Origin: Nageia nagi
Lineage: Eukaryota > Pinophyta
Direction: 5' to 3'
DNA: 64,000 nucleotides
NCBI GenBank assembly: GCA_050084985.1
Contig: JBITNC010000001.1
Span: 108,314,001 to 108,378,000, forward strand
Shown here: in pieces, positions 35,275 to 47,893 of the stretch
How the letters are laid out: each line of letters begins with the position of its first letter
How positions within the stretch are numbered: the first letter of the stretch is position 1
The notes under the pieces: model-generated
What the model was told of the DNA's origin: nothing
The model's database searches: none
Seen by the model: only the letters and a program-made list of their open reading frames with translations
Translations under genes and position numbers: made by a program

Positions 35275-35660
35275 TACCTCCATGGTAAGTTTGCTCTGCG
35301 TGACAAACTTGTTGTACAATTGTTGTTATAAAGTGTTGATTATTTTATACCTCCATGGTAAGTTTGCTCTACATGACAAACTTGTTGTACATTTTTATAC
35401 CTCCGTGGTGAGTTTGCTCTGCATGACAAACTTGTTGTACATTTTATACCTACATGGTAAGTTTACTCTGTGTGACAAACTTGTTATACATTTTATACCT
35501 TCGTGGTGAGTTTGCTCTACGTGAGAAACTCATTGTACAATTTTTTGAGCATATAATTAATATACCTCTGTGGTAAGTTTGCTCTATGTGATGAACTTGT
35601 TGTACATTCTATACCTCCATGGTGAGTTTGCTCTACGTGAGAAACTCATTGTACAATTTT
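35275..35660 (+). repeat. 49-bp minisatellite, about seven copies (E2)
   Basis: Units beginning ATACCTC[CT][AG]TGGT[AG]AGTTTGC start at about 35276, 35348, 35397, 35447, 35496, 35562 and 35611. Most are 49-50 bp; two carry longer AT-rich tails. E1 has only two. The open frame that runs through part of it results from the repeat, not from a gene. Confidence 0.9.
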
Positions 35661-36130
35661 TATGCTCTATTAATAATCAACACATGTCTATATACAACAG
35701 GTGACTATGAGTGATGGCTTGGCATCTCCGTGATGACTTATAGTGCACCATTAATCAGTTATTTATAAGATGGCATTATTTGATTCTTTTATTTGAATAT
35801 ATGATGCATCTAACTGATTTTGTTCATGAGTTGCTTGTAGCATGCAGGATCTTCTTTAAAAATGCAAGTTACTCACCTTGTGAAAGCAAGCTCATGGAGA
35901 CTCACATGTCAGCTTAAAGTTGATCGACTACTATGTACAGTGAAACTAGTTGTGGTTAATGATTGTATTGTAAACCATTTTGTCAAATGGTAATGTAGTG
36001 AGTCTCATACTAGTTCTCAAAAAGATTCTCAAATATGTAAATGTTCTCATCTCCACTTGTATCTCTATGGAGGAGAACTCTCTCTTACTCTCTCTCTTCT
36101 CTCTTCTACGCTCTATCCCAATATTGCATT

Positions 36131-36139
36131 AAAGGGGAG
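36131..36139 (+). other. E2 polypurine tract
   Basis: AAAGGGGAG directly before the 3' LTR. Confidence 0.92.
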
Positions 36140-36608
36140 TGTTAGAATTTGTAATAAAATATTGTGAATATCTAAACTCCTTGTAAATTCAATTAATCAC
36201 TTAAAGGATATGTAGATACCTTAAGGGATTAATTAAATTCTTTATTATGTGTGGACTTTGACCTAACCATGGGGTTAGTTGGTAGGTTAAAGTTAGGTCA
36301 TACATTTATTGTAACCCTAACCTTACCCTTGGGTTAAAGGGAGGTTAGGGAGGTTCTCTCAAGCTATAAATAGAGGGCCTCTCCTCTTGTAACATATCTA
36401 AGTTTTGGAGTAAGATTACTCTACTAGTTTGTGTAGGAGAGGAAGAGAATAGTTGTAAGAGGGGCATACTTGAGAATTGAGATACTAGTTATGGATGTAC
36501 TCCCAAGGAGGAGGAACCACATTACACTTATGTTATCTTGTGTGAATGTTGTATGATTGAGCTTCCTAGTCTTGGACCTTGAGGATTATAGTAGTGCTAA
36601 TTATCTCA
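36140..36608 (+). repeat. E2 3' LTR
   Basis: 469 bp, TGTTAG to TCTCA. It differs from the 5' LTR by about 15 substitutions and one missing G in a GGAGGGAGG run. The TATA box is kept. Confidence 0.96.
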
Positions 36609-36613
36609 CAATG
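36609..36613. repeat. E2 right target-site duplication CAATG
   Basis: Matches 27275-27279. Confidence 0.9.
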
Positions 36614-36995
36614 ATCAAGTAACAATGTTGTTACACATCAAATCTCACACCCTCACACTAGTCAACATGGATATGGTATATTGATGACTACTTATACAAT
36701 ATATCAATGTGCGATAGTATTATTTTGGTGGATATATAACACTTAAGTGATGCTTTGATGATTCCTATCCTTAAATCTTCAATTCCCTTCTTATATCTTC
36801 TTCGTATCACTTTGGAAAAGGTGTGTTGATTAGTTATCATGGTATATCTTTTCTTAATATCAATTAGTTAACATAAATATTCCTTCAAATTGATATAATT
36901 TGATATCCAAATTGATATGGTTCTATCACCAAATTGATATAGTGTAGTTACCAAACCAATACACATATATTAGTTTAGTTTATTAGTCACACAAT
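36614..36995 (+). repeat. dispersed repeat R, right part
   Basis: Continues repeat R after the E2 insertion. Shared with 43340-43765: ATCAAGTA[AG]CAATGTTGTT, TCTCACACC[CT]TCACACTAGT and a series of CACCAAATTGATA words. The far right part has several ~22-bp CCAAATTGATA repeats. Confidence 0.75.
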
Positions 36996-37921
36996 GATAT
37001 CAAGAGGGAGGGGGTGACTCAATGTGTTATATTTTTAACCTTTAATCTTAAGTGCTTAAAACTAATGTAGTAATAAACTAATCTTAAAACAAAGAAAGCA
37101 CATTAAAGAAGCATTACACAACATAATATATAATGAGGTTCACCAATATAGCTACATCCCCAAATAAGATTGCTTGGATCATGGTCCAAATCTAGCTAAT
37201 CTAAAGCACCAACTTAATAACCATTTACTGATACCAACTAGAAGGAGAACCAACCCCTTAGTTTTGCAACACCCATTGTAAGGATCACCAACCCCTACTT
37301 TACTAGCACCAACTAGAAGGAGCACCAACCCTTAAGCCAAGTACCAACTTGGACTTCAAATCTAATTCACAAGTATGACATAACAATGCCTTCACTATAT
37401 ACAAAACCCTCACTAGTCTATTGCTCATCAATATACACTTGCTGATTATCTTTTTTAGAAATTAGCTTTAAGTCTCCATATCTCTTCTTCCCTCATTTAT
37501 AATTTGATATACTTTATACATTACTAGTAGTCTAACTAAATCCTCCTAATCTCTTTATATAGTTTTTCAACAACTATCACTTTCCCTTATTGCATTCGTT
37601 TATAATTTTGGCTGCAATAAACCCCACATATAAGGTTCTAGTAGTTATATATACATGTGCCTTTGTTGGCTTAAAATGTCTAAAGCTAACATGTTAAGAC
37701 TGTAACTATTTTCAATTACTTAGCTTCTTAGCTAGAGTGATCACTTCCTCAAATGTTACTACATGATGTTCATCATTAAAATGAAAGTTACTTGCATTTG
37801 ATGCACTACTCGTTTACTTTGGTACTCTCCCCATACTGTATGAGTAAATTCTAGATTCCATGATCACACTAAATGCATTTTGAATACTTAAATCATGCTC
37901 TAAGTAATAGTTTATGGTTCA
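36996..37921. other. AT-rich spacer with CACCAACTAGAAGGAG repeats
   Basis: No gene is seen. Between about 37210 and 37350 the word ACCAACTAGAAGGAG[AC]ACCAACCC occurs twice with related words around it. Confidence 0.5.
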
Positions 37922-38078
37922 TGCACATAAGACTCCACTTCTTCGTATAAGACTTCAATTATTTGCATAACCTAGTTTGATTTTGTATAAGATCCTTTAT
38001 CACCACATAAGGCTTTGCTCATCTACATAAGGCCTCACTAGACTACACAAGGACTTTTCTTCCATATAAGAGTTTAAT
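37922..38078. repeat. ~21-bp minisatellite, left part, interrupted by E3
   Basis: About eight degenerate copies of a unit around [TA]CATAAG[GA]CTT-x9-12 (for example cacataagactcc, cgtataagacttc, ccacataaggctt, tacataaggcctc, tacacaaggactt, catataagagttt). Similar copies resume after E3 at about 41000-41130. Confidence 0.65.
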
Positions 38079-38083
38079 CCTCC
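38079..38083. repeat. E3 left target-site duplication CCTCC
   Basis: CCTCC precedes the left LTR and follows the right LTR at 40995-40999. Confidence 0.6.
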
Positions 38084-38647
38084 TATAGACACTTAAAAAT
38101 AAACTCTTATTTATTAATAATTTATTTTTATAGTATCAAGAGATATACATTATGAATAAGGGGGTTAAAATATACACAAGGCATTGTATTTAATGTATGA
38201 TGATACCAAGATAGGGAAAAGATCCAAACATGGCTATAAAATAATATCAAAGACAAATATTGACACATGAGTAGATCATCACCAACTGAATAATATTCTT
38301 CATGCCTATCATACTTTAGAATAACAATGGTATTTTGTAACACCATGTATTAGTTTATCTATTATTATCCCTTAATCACATTTCTTATATCAATGTTTGT
38401 GCATCTAATTTTTAATGTCTCATGTTGTTGGTGATGTGCTAAAGTAAGGGATGTTGACATCATTCATATGATGATTATGCTTAAAATGATAGTGCAAAGA
38501 TGTGGTATGTGATTGAAACTATAAGATCTAATAAGGTATATTATTTACTATTACAATAGTTGATATATTTTAGATGTATACTACAATATATGGATTATAG
38601 AGAAATAGTATCTTGTTTATTGCATTGTGCATTATTTCCTATCTACA
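38084..38647 (+). repeat. E3 5' LTR (putative)
   Basis: 564 bp. Shared with the 3' copy: AT-A-G-[TC]-ATCAAGAGATAT near 38130, GGGTTAAAATATAC near 38165, and the last ~120 bp (TTATTTACTA…GGATT[AG]TAGAGAAATA…TATCTACA). Confidence 0.55.
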
Positions 38648-38900
38648 TTTTGGTGAACTCTCTATTTCGATCAATCTTTTCCCTCTTGGCTAAGATCTAG
38701 CAAAAAATTTGAGACGAATCTAGCTCCATCCATGTCATGCTTATCTAAGTGTGAGGCATCAAAAATGTAATAGATTAAGACTTACCTCATATGATTTCGA
38801 ACCTAACTCATACGATCATAACCCTAACTCAAATGTGACTTAGTTTATTCCAAAGCCACAAGCCATAACAAGCAATAATCAAAAGATTGCACCCGAGGAT

Positions 38901-40690
38901 ATGGAAAGAATTGTAATATTAGAAGACTATGATTGTGTGTTCACTACATTGTTGTTAGTATATATGCACAATTATCTCCTACCACATGATATCAGGGCCC
39001 CCAAATTCAAGATGTTCAATTATGAGCAAGACCCAAAGCAACATCTTATTGGATTTTAGGAGTGCTTGTTGAAATTGGGATCTAAGGAGAATTTGATGAT
39101 GAAATTATTCCCAATAAGTTTGAAAGGTGATGCTAGTAAGTGGTTCTATAATCTACCTAAAGGATTTATTAATTCATTCCAATCATTGGTGAAAGAAATT
39201 ATGAATCAATACAAGCATAATGTTAAAACATAGAGTACAATTATAGAGTTGTATGCAGTGCATCAAGGAAATTATGAAATGCTGGATAGGTATATCCCAT
39301 AGTTTAAAAAGGTATGAAATAATATTTGTAGTCATTTGGATGAAAGAGAAATTTATGGTATTTTTCTAATTCTTTTCTTCCAATCCTAAATCAACATGCT
39401 CTTGATTATATTGAATTGGATTTTGGAATCATGACTAGAAAAGTAATTTTAAAAGAAAAGGTATTGATTGAATTGGGAACACTCAAGTATGCAAGTACAA
39501 CATGGAATAAAAAAATAAAAACTCATATGTGAAAAAAGAAGAAAAAAATGTTAATATGGCTAATAAACTAGCTCTTACAAGATCTAATACAACAAGGAGT
39601 CATACATTTACCTTCTCAATCCCTCCTAGCTTATTTTATAAGACTTGATTAAGAAGGGCTTATTAAGGCCATTGGAAAGAAAAGTAGAAGATGACATCAT
39701 CTTTATAGGGAACTCAAATGCTTATTGTTCATTACATCAAAGAAGAGGACATGTCATAAATAGTTATGAAAACCTTGAAGAAGATATATTGGATTTGATT
39801 GCTTAAGGAAAATATGAAATCAATGAAAATGTTTCAAATCCAGATCATGAAATAAAGTGGATGAGGAGATTTGCACCACATTCAGAAGAAGATGTACAAA
39901 ATCCAATGTACATTTACATCAAAATCAAAATTAGGATACAAATGAACATGTAAGCCTTCCACTAGATCCAAGAACTTATAGCATGATTGAATAATTAAAA
40001 ATCACTCCTACTAAAAGTAGCTTATTTGATCTCATTAGCACATCTAAGATACATAGAGAAATCTTATATGATTTGTTCAAAAAAGAAAGAGTTTTTAACA
40101 ATATTTTTGCTACAATATTTTTTGAAAAACTTTAGTCCATTAAATATTATGATGCTATCTCTTTCTTTAGATCTAAAAAACTTAGTAAATAAGTAATAGC
40201 TAAATGCTTAGCACTTTTTATTACCTAATGATACATGATGTAGAAATAAAAGAGTAATGGTAGATCTTAGTTTAGCTATTAATATTTATTCCAAAAATTC
40301 TTGCAATAGTTATAAAGCAATGATGTCACTATCCCACCCTTAGAAGAAGCCAAATTTATAATAAAAGCATATAATAGTTTAACTAAAAAACCACTTGGCT
40401 TAGTTACACTTGAGGTCCCATTAGGTTTCAAGAGTGTCCAAACAAGTTTTCATGTTATGAGTGGAAAGCTTTCATATAACCTCCTCTTGGGAAGACCTTG
40501 TTTACATGATATGGATGTAGTACCTTCTACAATACATGGTCATTTAAAATTTAAGTATGAAGGAAAAATACATATAGTCATAGGGATCCATAACCATATG
40601 CATTATGTAATATAGAAGATGTAGATATTGAAGGATTGGATTTAAATTATTTGAAGTTTCAAATAGTTCCATTAGAGGTAGAATCTACAT
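38901..40690 (+). pseudogene. E3 gag-protease relic
   Basis: From the ATG at 38901, a gypsy retrotransposon-gag domain is readable: R-A-P-K-F-K-M-F-N-Y-E-Q-D-P-K-Q-H-L, then M-M-K-L-F-P-I-S-L-K-G-D-A-S-K-W-F-Y-N-L (the L-F-P-x-S-L-x-G-x-A-x-x-W-F motif), with stops. At about 40390-40570 a protease-like part reads S-Y-N-L-L-L-G-R-P-C-L-H and V-V-P-S-T-I-H-G-H-L-K-F, motifs typical of plant gypsy proteases. The active-site region near 40260 reads V-D-L-S-L-A-I-N where D-[GS]-G-S is usual, so it is catalytically dead. Polymerase domains are absent. Confidence 0.75.
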
Positions 40691-40824
40691 TGATAAAAGA
40701 AAAAGAGAGGTAAAAGTTATAAATTCAAGTATGGGAAAGTACAAAATTAATATTTTTGTACAAAATTATAATTAAATACAATATATTGTATGGGAAAGTT
40801 ATAAATTAATTTTGTATTTAATTT

Positions 40825-40994
40825 TGTACAAAATTATAGCATCAAGAGATATGTGTTGTAAATAAGAGGGTTAAAATATACTCAATATTATTTACTACTG
40901 CAATAACTAGTATATTTCAAATGTATACTATAGTATTTGGATTGTAGAGAAATAATATCTTGTTTATTTCATTATGAATTATTTCCTATCTACA
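40825..40994 (+). repeat. E3 3' LTR (putative, internally deleted)
   Basis: 170 bp, TGTACA to CTACA, colinear with both ends of the 5' LTR but lacking about 350-390 bp from the middle. Confidence 0.5.
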
Positions 40995-40999
40995 CCTCC

Positions 41000-41130
41000 A
41001 CTTAAGGTATTGCTACAATGCATAAGGATATAACTATCTATATAGGGATGTTATCACTGCATAAGCTTATTCTTCATTATATAAGATTGTATCTATCTAT
41101 GTTGGACTATAAATAACCACATAACTTTGG
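41000..41130. repeat. ~21-bp minisatellite, right part
   Basis: Continuation of the repeat left of E3 (gcataaggatata, gcataagcttatt, tatataagattgt, acataactttgg). Confidence 0.5.
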
Positions 41131-41140
41131 AAGATATATA

Positions 41141-41340
41141 AGAATATTGAAATGGATAAACTTTATTAGAATAGAGATAAAATAGAATAACATTATAGCT
41201 AGCCATTTTGCACAACATTTGATTTTGGTGGAGATTTGACAGTATTGGAATGGAAAAACTTTTTTAAAATAGCAATAAAATAGAATAATATTATACATAG
41301 CTATTTTGTATATAATTAGATTTTTGTGGAGATCCAATAG
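41141..41340. repeat. 100-bp tandem duplication
   Basis: 41141-41240 and 41241-41340 are similar: [AT]ATTG[AG]AATGGA[TA]AAACTTT…AAAATAGAATAA[CT]ATTATA…GGTGGAGAT. No function is evident. Confidence 0.75.
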
Positions 41341-42922
41341 AGTGGAGCAAAATAAATTCCTTTGGAACATTGAAGAAATGAAATAGCTTCATTTTCTTTA
41401 ATACAAGTCCTATTAGTGGTGGTTAATCATACATCATGGTGAATTAGAGTCAAATTAATCACATGAAATGTTCTAATTGAGTGATTTAAATTCTGACCAT
41501 TCAATTTGAAGTATGCCTAAATAATTCCACTAGAATAATATATTTTCTTTTGCATTTTATTTTGATGGGTCTGTCTAAATCTAGATACTTGTAAATACTA
41601 CCAAAACTCTAGAAAAATATGTTTTTCCTATTTTTATTTTATCATTAACAATCTTTTTCACTTATGGCATTAATTTTCTTTGATATTGTTGGATGCATGT
41701 ACACTTTGAAAAAAATGACAACCACACAAACAATAGCATATGAACAATATAGTTGATTATTTACTAATATTATATTTGATTGATTTCCATGCTAACATTC
41801 TTCCTAACTTAAAACCAAGGTTCATCCATGAGAATTCCTTTTCTAAATAATTTTTTTAGCATCTCTCCTCCCCAACTTAAAATGTAGACTTTTCCTTGAG
41901 CCTTCTCTTGAATAAATCAAAATCATATAGATAAGGGCATCACTAATAATATTAATAAATCATAGCAAAAGATGAGGGGTTCTCTTTTTCTTGGCTCTCT
42001 TCAAATTTGATTGAATATCCTTTACCATATTGATGAAGCATTGATGTATTCACTAAGAATAGATTGTACAGGTCTTGTTATAAGTTCCCTTATCATAATT
42101 CCTATATGTAGTCCCTATTGCTCCTAATGTATCATACTCTATGCAAACTAATTGGTATCTTCCTCCATAACATGATCCAATTGGTCATAATCTCTTTCTA
42201 GTGTGTAGACCTTTCCAACCATCAAAAAGTGCTCCATTGATTCTATTGATTTGAATCTTTTCTCTCTTTATTAACTCCAACTAAATTGTTACTTCTTTGC
42301 CTCACTTATTTTGATGCCTCTTGTGATAATTGCCTATTAAATTATTGCCTTTATTTCTTTTAGCATCTTTTGGATATTTTACTTTAGTTTGGTCGATCAT
42401 TTCCTTTCCATAATTTAGTGACTTTCTCATATTTATCCACTTCATTTCATTATGTCTATTAAGATATGGAATTGATTTTAATACCTTTTTCCTTTTAATA
42501 TCATGCACCAACCTCACTATACAAATATGAGGCTATAGTACTCAATCATATCAAAACTATTAGTACTCCCATATTAACAACTTTTGGTACTCCTAATGGG
42601 ACTAGTTAGAAATCCTCTAATTACTTATTCTCTAAGAAAAAGGGACCAATTACCAATTCTCATGTATGTTATGATTTGATAAACAACCATGGTTTGAACT
42701 TCCTTAATCTAAATGTTCCTAGTGTAAATGGTATTATGATTTTAGGTTTTGCTTGCTACCCTCTACAAAGTTCCTCTACATGGCATTATGGAAACTAGAC
42801 TTCAAAATATATTTCTACCTATTTCCCTAATCTTAGATTCATAATATCAAATTTCATTATGCAGATATTGTACTTGAAATATACTCTACTATTCTCATCT
42901 CACTTTCTTCATATTTCTTCCA

Positions 42923-42948
42923 TCTCTCTCTCTCTCTCTCTCTCTCTC
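42923..42948. repeat. (CT)n microsatellite
   Basis: About 13 CT dinucleotides in a pyrimidine-rich stretch. Confidence 0.9.
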
Positions 42949-43064
42949 CTCTCTATCTGTTAATCTCTCTTTTCTTTTATTAAAATACATAATCCATATT
43001 TTACATGAAATAGACCATATTTTCCTTTTTTAACTTTGAGAAATATACATCCAAGCATATTTTG

Positions 43065-43068
<4 letters not shown>

Positions 43069-43119
<51 letters not shown>
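43069..43119. repeat. (CT)n microsatellite, about 25 units
   Basis: Uninterrupted CT run of about 50 bp, 120 bp after the first one. Confidence 0.95.
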
Positions 43120-43121
<2 letters not shown>

Positions 43122-43173
43122 AACTCAACATTTTATTTGATCATAAAATTCTCTGTATTATAGATTTTTAAAA

Positions 43174-43765
43174 ATCAAACTATCAATTGATCAAATTGGA
43201 TGGTAGGATTCTTACCTACAACCAAGATTCGATGAAGAAATAGAAATAAATAATATAATTATAAGAGAAAAGTAAATGAGTCATGATAAAATAATGGGTC
43301 AAGCCTTCTATTAACAAGAATGAATACAATTAGTTTCAATGATCAAGTAGCAATGTTGTTACACACTCATATCTCACACCTTCACACTAGTTGGTATCCC
43401 TATAGTGTGTCAATGGGAACTAATACAATATATCAATATGTTGTAGTAATATTTCAATGGATATGTGATACTTGAGTGATGCTTAGATGATGCTTGAGTG
43501 ATGTTTAAGTGATGCTTCTCCTTAACTCTTCAATTTTCTTCTTATATATTCTTTTTATCACTTCAAAAAAGGTGTATTGGTTAGTTATCATGGTGTGGAG
43601 TCACTTAATATTGATTAGTTAGCTTAACTCTTTCTTAAGACTAATATGATTCAATCTCCAAACCATTACATTTTGATCACCAAACTAATACGATTTGGTC
43701 ACCAAATTGATACTTATAGATTATTTTAGTTGATAAATTACTAATATCATAGTTGATCAATTTAC
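43174..43765 (+). repeat. dispersed repeat R, uninterrupted copy
   Basis: Paralogue of 27123-27279 plus 36614-36995, in the same orientation. At the point where E2 sits in the other copy, this copy reads TTTCAATGATCAAGTAG (about 43332-43348) with CAATG once. It is rich in short CACCAAA[CT]TGATAC-like repeats at the right end. No coding sequence is recognised. Confidence 0.75.
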
Positions 43766-46700
43766 ATTGAAATAGGGACATAAGAAAAACAAACCCTAGT
43801 TCTCATTTTCATGGGAAACTACTCTAATGACATCAGGTAAGGGAAGAAAAAGTAGTGTAAATGGATTCATAACTCTCTAAAGAAAGATGCCCTAGGGATA
43901 AAACCTAGGTGTGTAGGATTTATTGAATTCATAAAAAATGTAGATGCTAAATTGTGTAAATAATAATATAAACACAAGATAACTCTACAAAGATGATACT
44001 TATTCAAGTATACAAAAAATAAATAAAAAGTGTGCACTTGATTATGATAAAGAAATCCTTAATGTATGGAAAGGGCATGCAAAGGATTGGATTGGATCAA
44101 AGATGAACTTGTTGATGATAATGAATCATGTGAATCAATTATCATTTCCTCTTATATTTATAACTCTAGATCATGAATGTGCATGCCATTGATAGTATGT
44201 GAGCTCTATGATATTTACATTGTACAACCTACATAATTAAATCATACACAAAAGTATAGCATATAATAAAGCTCAAAGCATAATAGATCCTTGAATAAGT
44301 GGTATCTAAAGACACTGTAAGTATGATGTATAGGAAATCCACCTATCAGAGATATCCAATAAAGATGTCAACCTCCAACTCCCATATTTATAACCTACAA
44401 GAAAATGGAAAGTAGTGAAAGCTGACTCATAGTAATAATAGAATCTTTGTTATATTCAAGATACTTTAAAATATGAACCATGATAAATGATATTATATTT
44501 AATATAACGCATGACATTGCATTGTAATATCAAATTTATCTTAACATATGTAATATTACTTTTAATATTTAATGAAGTCTAAAATATATTTTATTAAATA
44601 AATAATAAATTATTTTTAGGCATCTATAGTAGGCATATGATTATGATCAAAGATAACATATAATATGATATATAAGATAATACATAATGGTATTCCTATC
44701 ACACACATTAGTATGATAGAACATAAAGAAAAAAATGACTTGATAAAACATAATATACATGTGGGATATATTATGCAAGATACTATGATTAATACAACAA
44801 ATATCATTTTACATAATTCATTAAAGGAGCATTGGTCAACTATTATATGCAAGATATGAATTTAAAAAATCATCAATATGTCTTAATAATAATTATATAT
44901 GGATGAGATAAAATTTTACAATACAAAAACTCACCAAATTGACCAAAATAAGCTTCAAAATCAAGTTTTTATGAAAAATAAAATTCTACAAAAAATTTCA
45001 CAACTCAAAATCTATCAAAAATTCAAGCAAACAAATCTAATTTTACCTTCTAAAAGTTGCCTAACATGAATATCTAAGGTTTAGGAAAAATTATACAAAA
45101 TAAAAACACCCTCAAATTGTTAATAATTTAAAAGTAATAGGGATTTATAACTTTGTAGAAAATTAAGACAAAGAAAGAGCCAACAAAATCTAGGGATTCC
45201 AATAAAGAATTACATAAAAAATATGATGCCCTAAAATGAACAATTTGGAGTAGGTTTATGCAATAATTTCTAACCCCAATTAAGATATGGATATGATATA
45301 AAAGGTAGGTTCCAATATGTTGAATAATTCACATGTGATAACATACAATAATATGTTGATAACCAATTAATAGGAAATACAATAATATGAAATAATTGAA
45401 TAATAAGAGTATAGAAATAAAGTATTAAAATTATTGGATCATACCTAATACCAAATAAACCTAAGGGAATAAGACATTTGATAATGATAAATACCTATCA
45501 TCTTACTTGTATTTTGAATAGATATGAAAATAGGATCTTTTCATGGATAGATGAAATTGATATGTAAACTCATCACCAACATCAAATATGAACACCAACG
45601 TAGGCATACATGGGAGCGCAAATGATGAGCTCATAAAAAGTAACACATATGTTAGAGAGTGTGTGGATGTGGAGATTATAATCAATATATTCTACAACCA
45701 AGATCCAAACACTAATATGATAAATGAAAAGCCTAATATAGTACATAATAGAGAAATAAAGAATGGCAATGCTCATGTGATAATCAAATCTTTATCCCAA
45801 TAAGTAGGGTTGAAGAACACCTTGGAAGATAATAAGCATGGGAATATTAGGAAGAGATATTATAATGAACCCATGTGAGGTATCCCCCCTATTATAGAAA
45901 AGTGTACTCCTCCAAAGAGTGCCTTACGACTAGCACCAATGTAGGGGTACCTACAAGAATACAAAGACACCGCATGAGTAATATTTCATAATGGGTCAAT
46001 ATAATATATAATCATATAATGATATAATCAAACACTTAATAACATTATATAATATGATTATAATATAACACCTAAGTAGGTTTTCCTTTAGGGGAAAAAT
46101 TTAGGTGTCAATAGTATATACAAAGAACATGTATATTTATACAAGGATATGATACAAAATAGGGTAGGAAAGATAGTGTCACCCTTGATCATTATATCTT
46201 GGCATATTGAATTTTTAATTTCATCAAACATATGAAAACAAGTTTAGTTTATATTTTATGTTCATTAAAGTTATATTAATTTAGAACCAAGAATATAAAA
46301 AGGCTAAGATGCATGAATTTGATTGTCTCATTCAATGACTCACTTTCCTACTTTGGATGCAATGAGATAAAAATATTGCTTTAAGGAGAGGGGAATACAA
46401 TTTAACAATGATTGGGGCTTTAACTCTTACAGTCAAAACTAGTTCATTTAATTGATAATTTTAAGATGCTAACTCGCCCATGATTTTGAATTTTGGGAGG
46501 GAGTGATGATGATGTCCTCCCTAGTCAATAAGTTTGAATTTATAGTTCCCATGGATAGGAAGTATCATGATTGAAATGGTTATGACCCTTCAAATTTAAT
46601 GCCATGACTGATTAATGATTATGGAACATAATAAATTAGTGGGATGAAATTATCAAGTCCATAAAATTTATTTTATGAATAATTAAATATAGTATGAATG

Positions 46701-47462
46701 AAACATATGAATACAACCTCTAGAATCATAGGTTTGACTAGGATACCTATGTTAGGAGGTATAACAACATGATAATCAAACTAAATCTTTACCTATATTA
46801 GGAGGTAGAACAACATGATGATGAGACTTGCTCTTTACCTATGATAGATGGTTTTTAAGGTTATTTACCTATGATTCCATAATCAATGGGATCTTGTACT
46901 ATATATTTCATTTACTAATATCACTCAGTATCATAATCATGAATATAATGTGATAGATAATACTTTAATTCTTTGTGTCATTTAGGTATTGATTTAGAAT
47001 GATTAGATGGTTGAACTTGAATATGTGTGATTAGGGTGATATTATAGAGATAATTAAATGCAAAAGTAAGGGATTCACAAAGAGGTATGTGTTGATATGT
47101 GTTTGGGTACACTTAGAGTTTTAGGATAAATTAACTAAATACACATAAACATTTAGGTATGTAATATATAAGCTATTTAACTCAAATAAATATATATAAA
47201 TAATAAGGGATAAAGATAATAATAATGTAATTATAGAACTATGAATTATATCGATATCAAGATACAAAATGAATGTACATACTAAAGAGATAGAATTAAG
47301 TGTAAGATAAATACTAGTGTCAAAGTTATCTATACAAGATGAAATTATCAAGGATAGGTAGCCTTGATGTGTGAACCCCATAGCTAACAGCAAAAAAGAT
47401 CTCAACATGGGTGGTAAGTTCAAATGGATCAATGTGGGGATGCACTTCAATGTAGGCACTAG
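43766..47462. other. AT-rich spacer, no recognisable gene
   Basis: Contains small open frames on both strands (44616-44859, 45503-45803, 47121-47459) without recognised domains. The 45588-45803 plus frame is followed by a relic-like reading N-E-P-M … G-I-P-P-I-I-E-K-C-T-P-P-K at about 45860-45930, so part may be decayed coding sequence of unknown origin. A ~52-bp duplication (TTAGGAGGTA[TG]AACAACATGAT) lies at about 46750-46850. Confidence 0.5.
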
Positions 47463-47883
47463 TGTTCACACCTAAAAATGTCCCTTTTTAACTTATAAAC
47501 ATTGAAATAATCATAACTCTTCATGACAATATAAAATAGGTTTAAAAACCATATTATTGGATAGTTCCCGTCGAGTACATGCAAAATGGGTGGTCACATG
47601 ATTCTTTTTAGATAAAATTGGCTATTTGGCGGTCATTTTAATATTGTCACAAAATTGAAAACCAGTCACCAACGACCCAAGATAGTCATCAACATTTTGA
47701 GACAATCGCTAGCATCCATCTAGCAATCGTCGGTGACTCTGTAACAGCTGAACAAGAAACCAAAATAGTGAAAGAAAGTTGAAACGTTTCATTTTCCAAG
47801 ATGATGTGGATAGAGGGGGTCAGTTATGACCTACGATAGCTTTTCACTTCCCCTTACTAGCCTTGAAACATCTCACCCAAAAT

Positions 47884-47893
47884 CTATAAATAC
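47884..47893 (+). promoter_or_regulatory. TATA box of E4 LTR region
   Basis: CTATAAATAC, followed after about 45 bp by sequence that would be the transcript leader. Inferred from motif and position only. Confidence 0.45.

Larger units (their letters stand above)
27280..36608 (+). mobile_element. E2: complete Ty1/copia LTR retrotransposon, sister of E1
   Basis: 9329 bp with the same plan as E1: 470-bp 5' LTR, initiator Met-tRNA primer-binding site, ~3.5-kb leader, copia gag-pol, expanded 49-bp minisatellite, purine tract, 469-bp 3' LTR and CAATG duplication. By hand the LTRs differ at about 15 positions plus one 1-bp indel (about 3%), so it is older than E1. Gag-pol carries about nine stops and three frameshifts. 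Two of the stops sit at the same codons as in E1. It inserted in dispersed repeat R. Confidence 0.97.
38084..40994 (+). mobile_element. E3: short Ty3/gypsy derivative (gag and protease only)
   Basis: Bounded by a 5' LTR-like 38084-38647 and a shortened 3' copy 40825-40994, both ending CTATCTACA and flanked by CCTCC. After the left LTR a TTGGTGAACTCTC word is a plausible primer-binding site. Inside are gypsy-type gag and protease relics and no reverse transcriptase or integrase, so the element is a deletion derivative that depended on others. The LTR start (TATAG against TGTAC) is damaged and the pair is inferred. Confidence 0.6.
41341..43173. other. AT-rich spacer with CT microsatellites
   Basis: No recognisable gene. 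A 71-codon minus-strand frame (42302-42517, Lys-rich) has no family that I know and is probably chance. Two CT runs are present. Confidence 0.5.

Noticed and set aside
35282-35509. 75-aa open frame after E2 pol
   Set aside because: It runs through the 49-bp minisatellite. The peptide repeats follow from the DNA repeat, and E1 has no equivalent.
37922-38078. CRISPR-like spaced repeats
   Set aside because: The units are degenerate and contiguous, without constant repeats or unique spacers, in plant nuclear DNA; it is a minisatellite.
42302-42517. 71-aa Lys-rich minus-strand open frame
   Set aside because: No domain, no conserved neighbour and AT-rich composition; chance is the simplest explanation.
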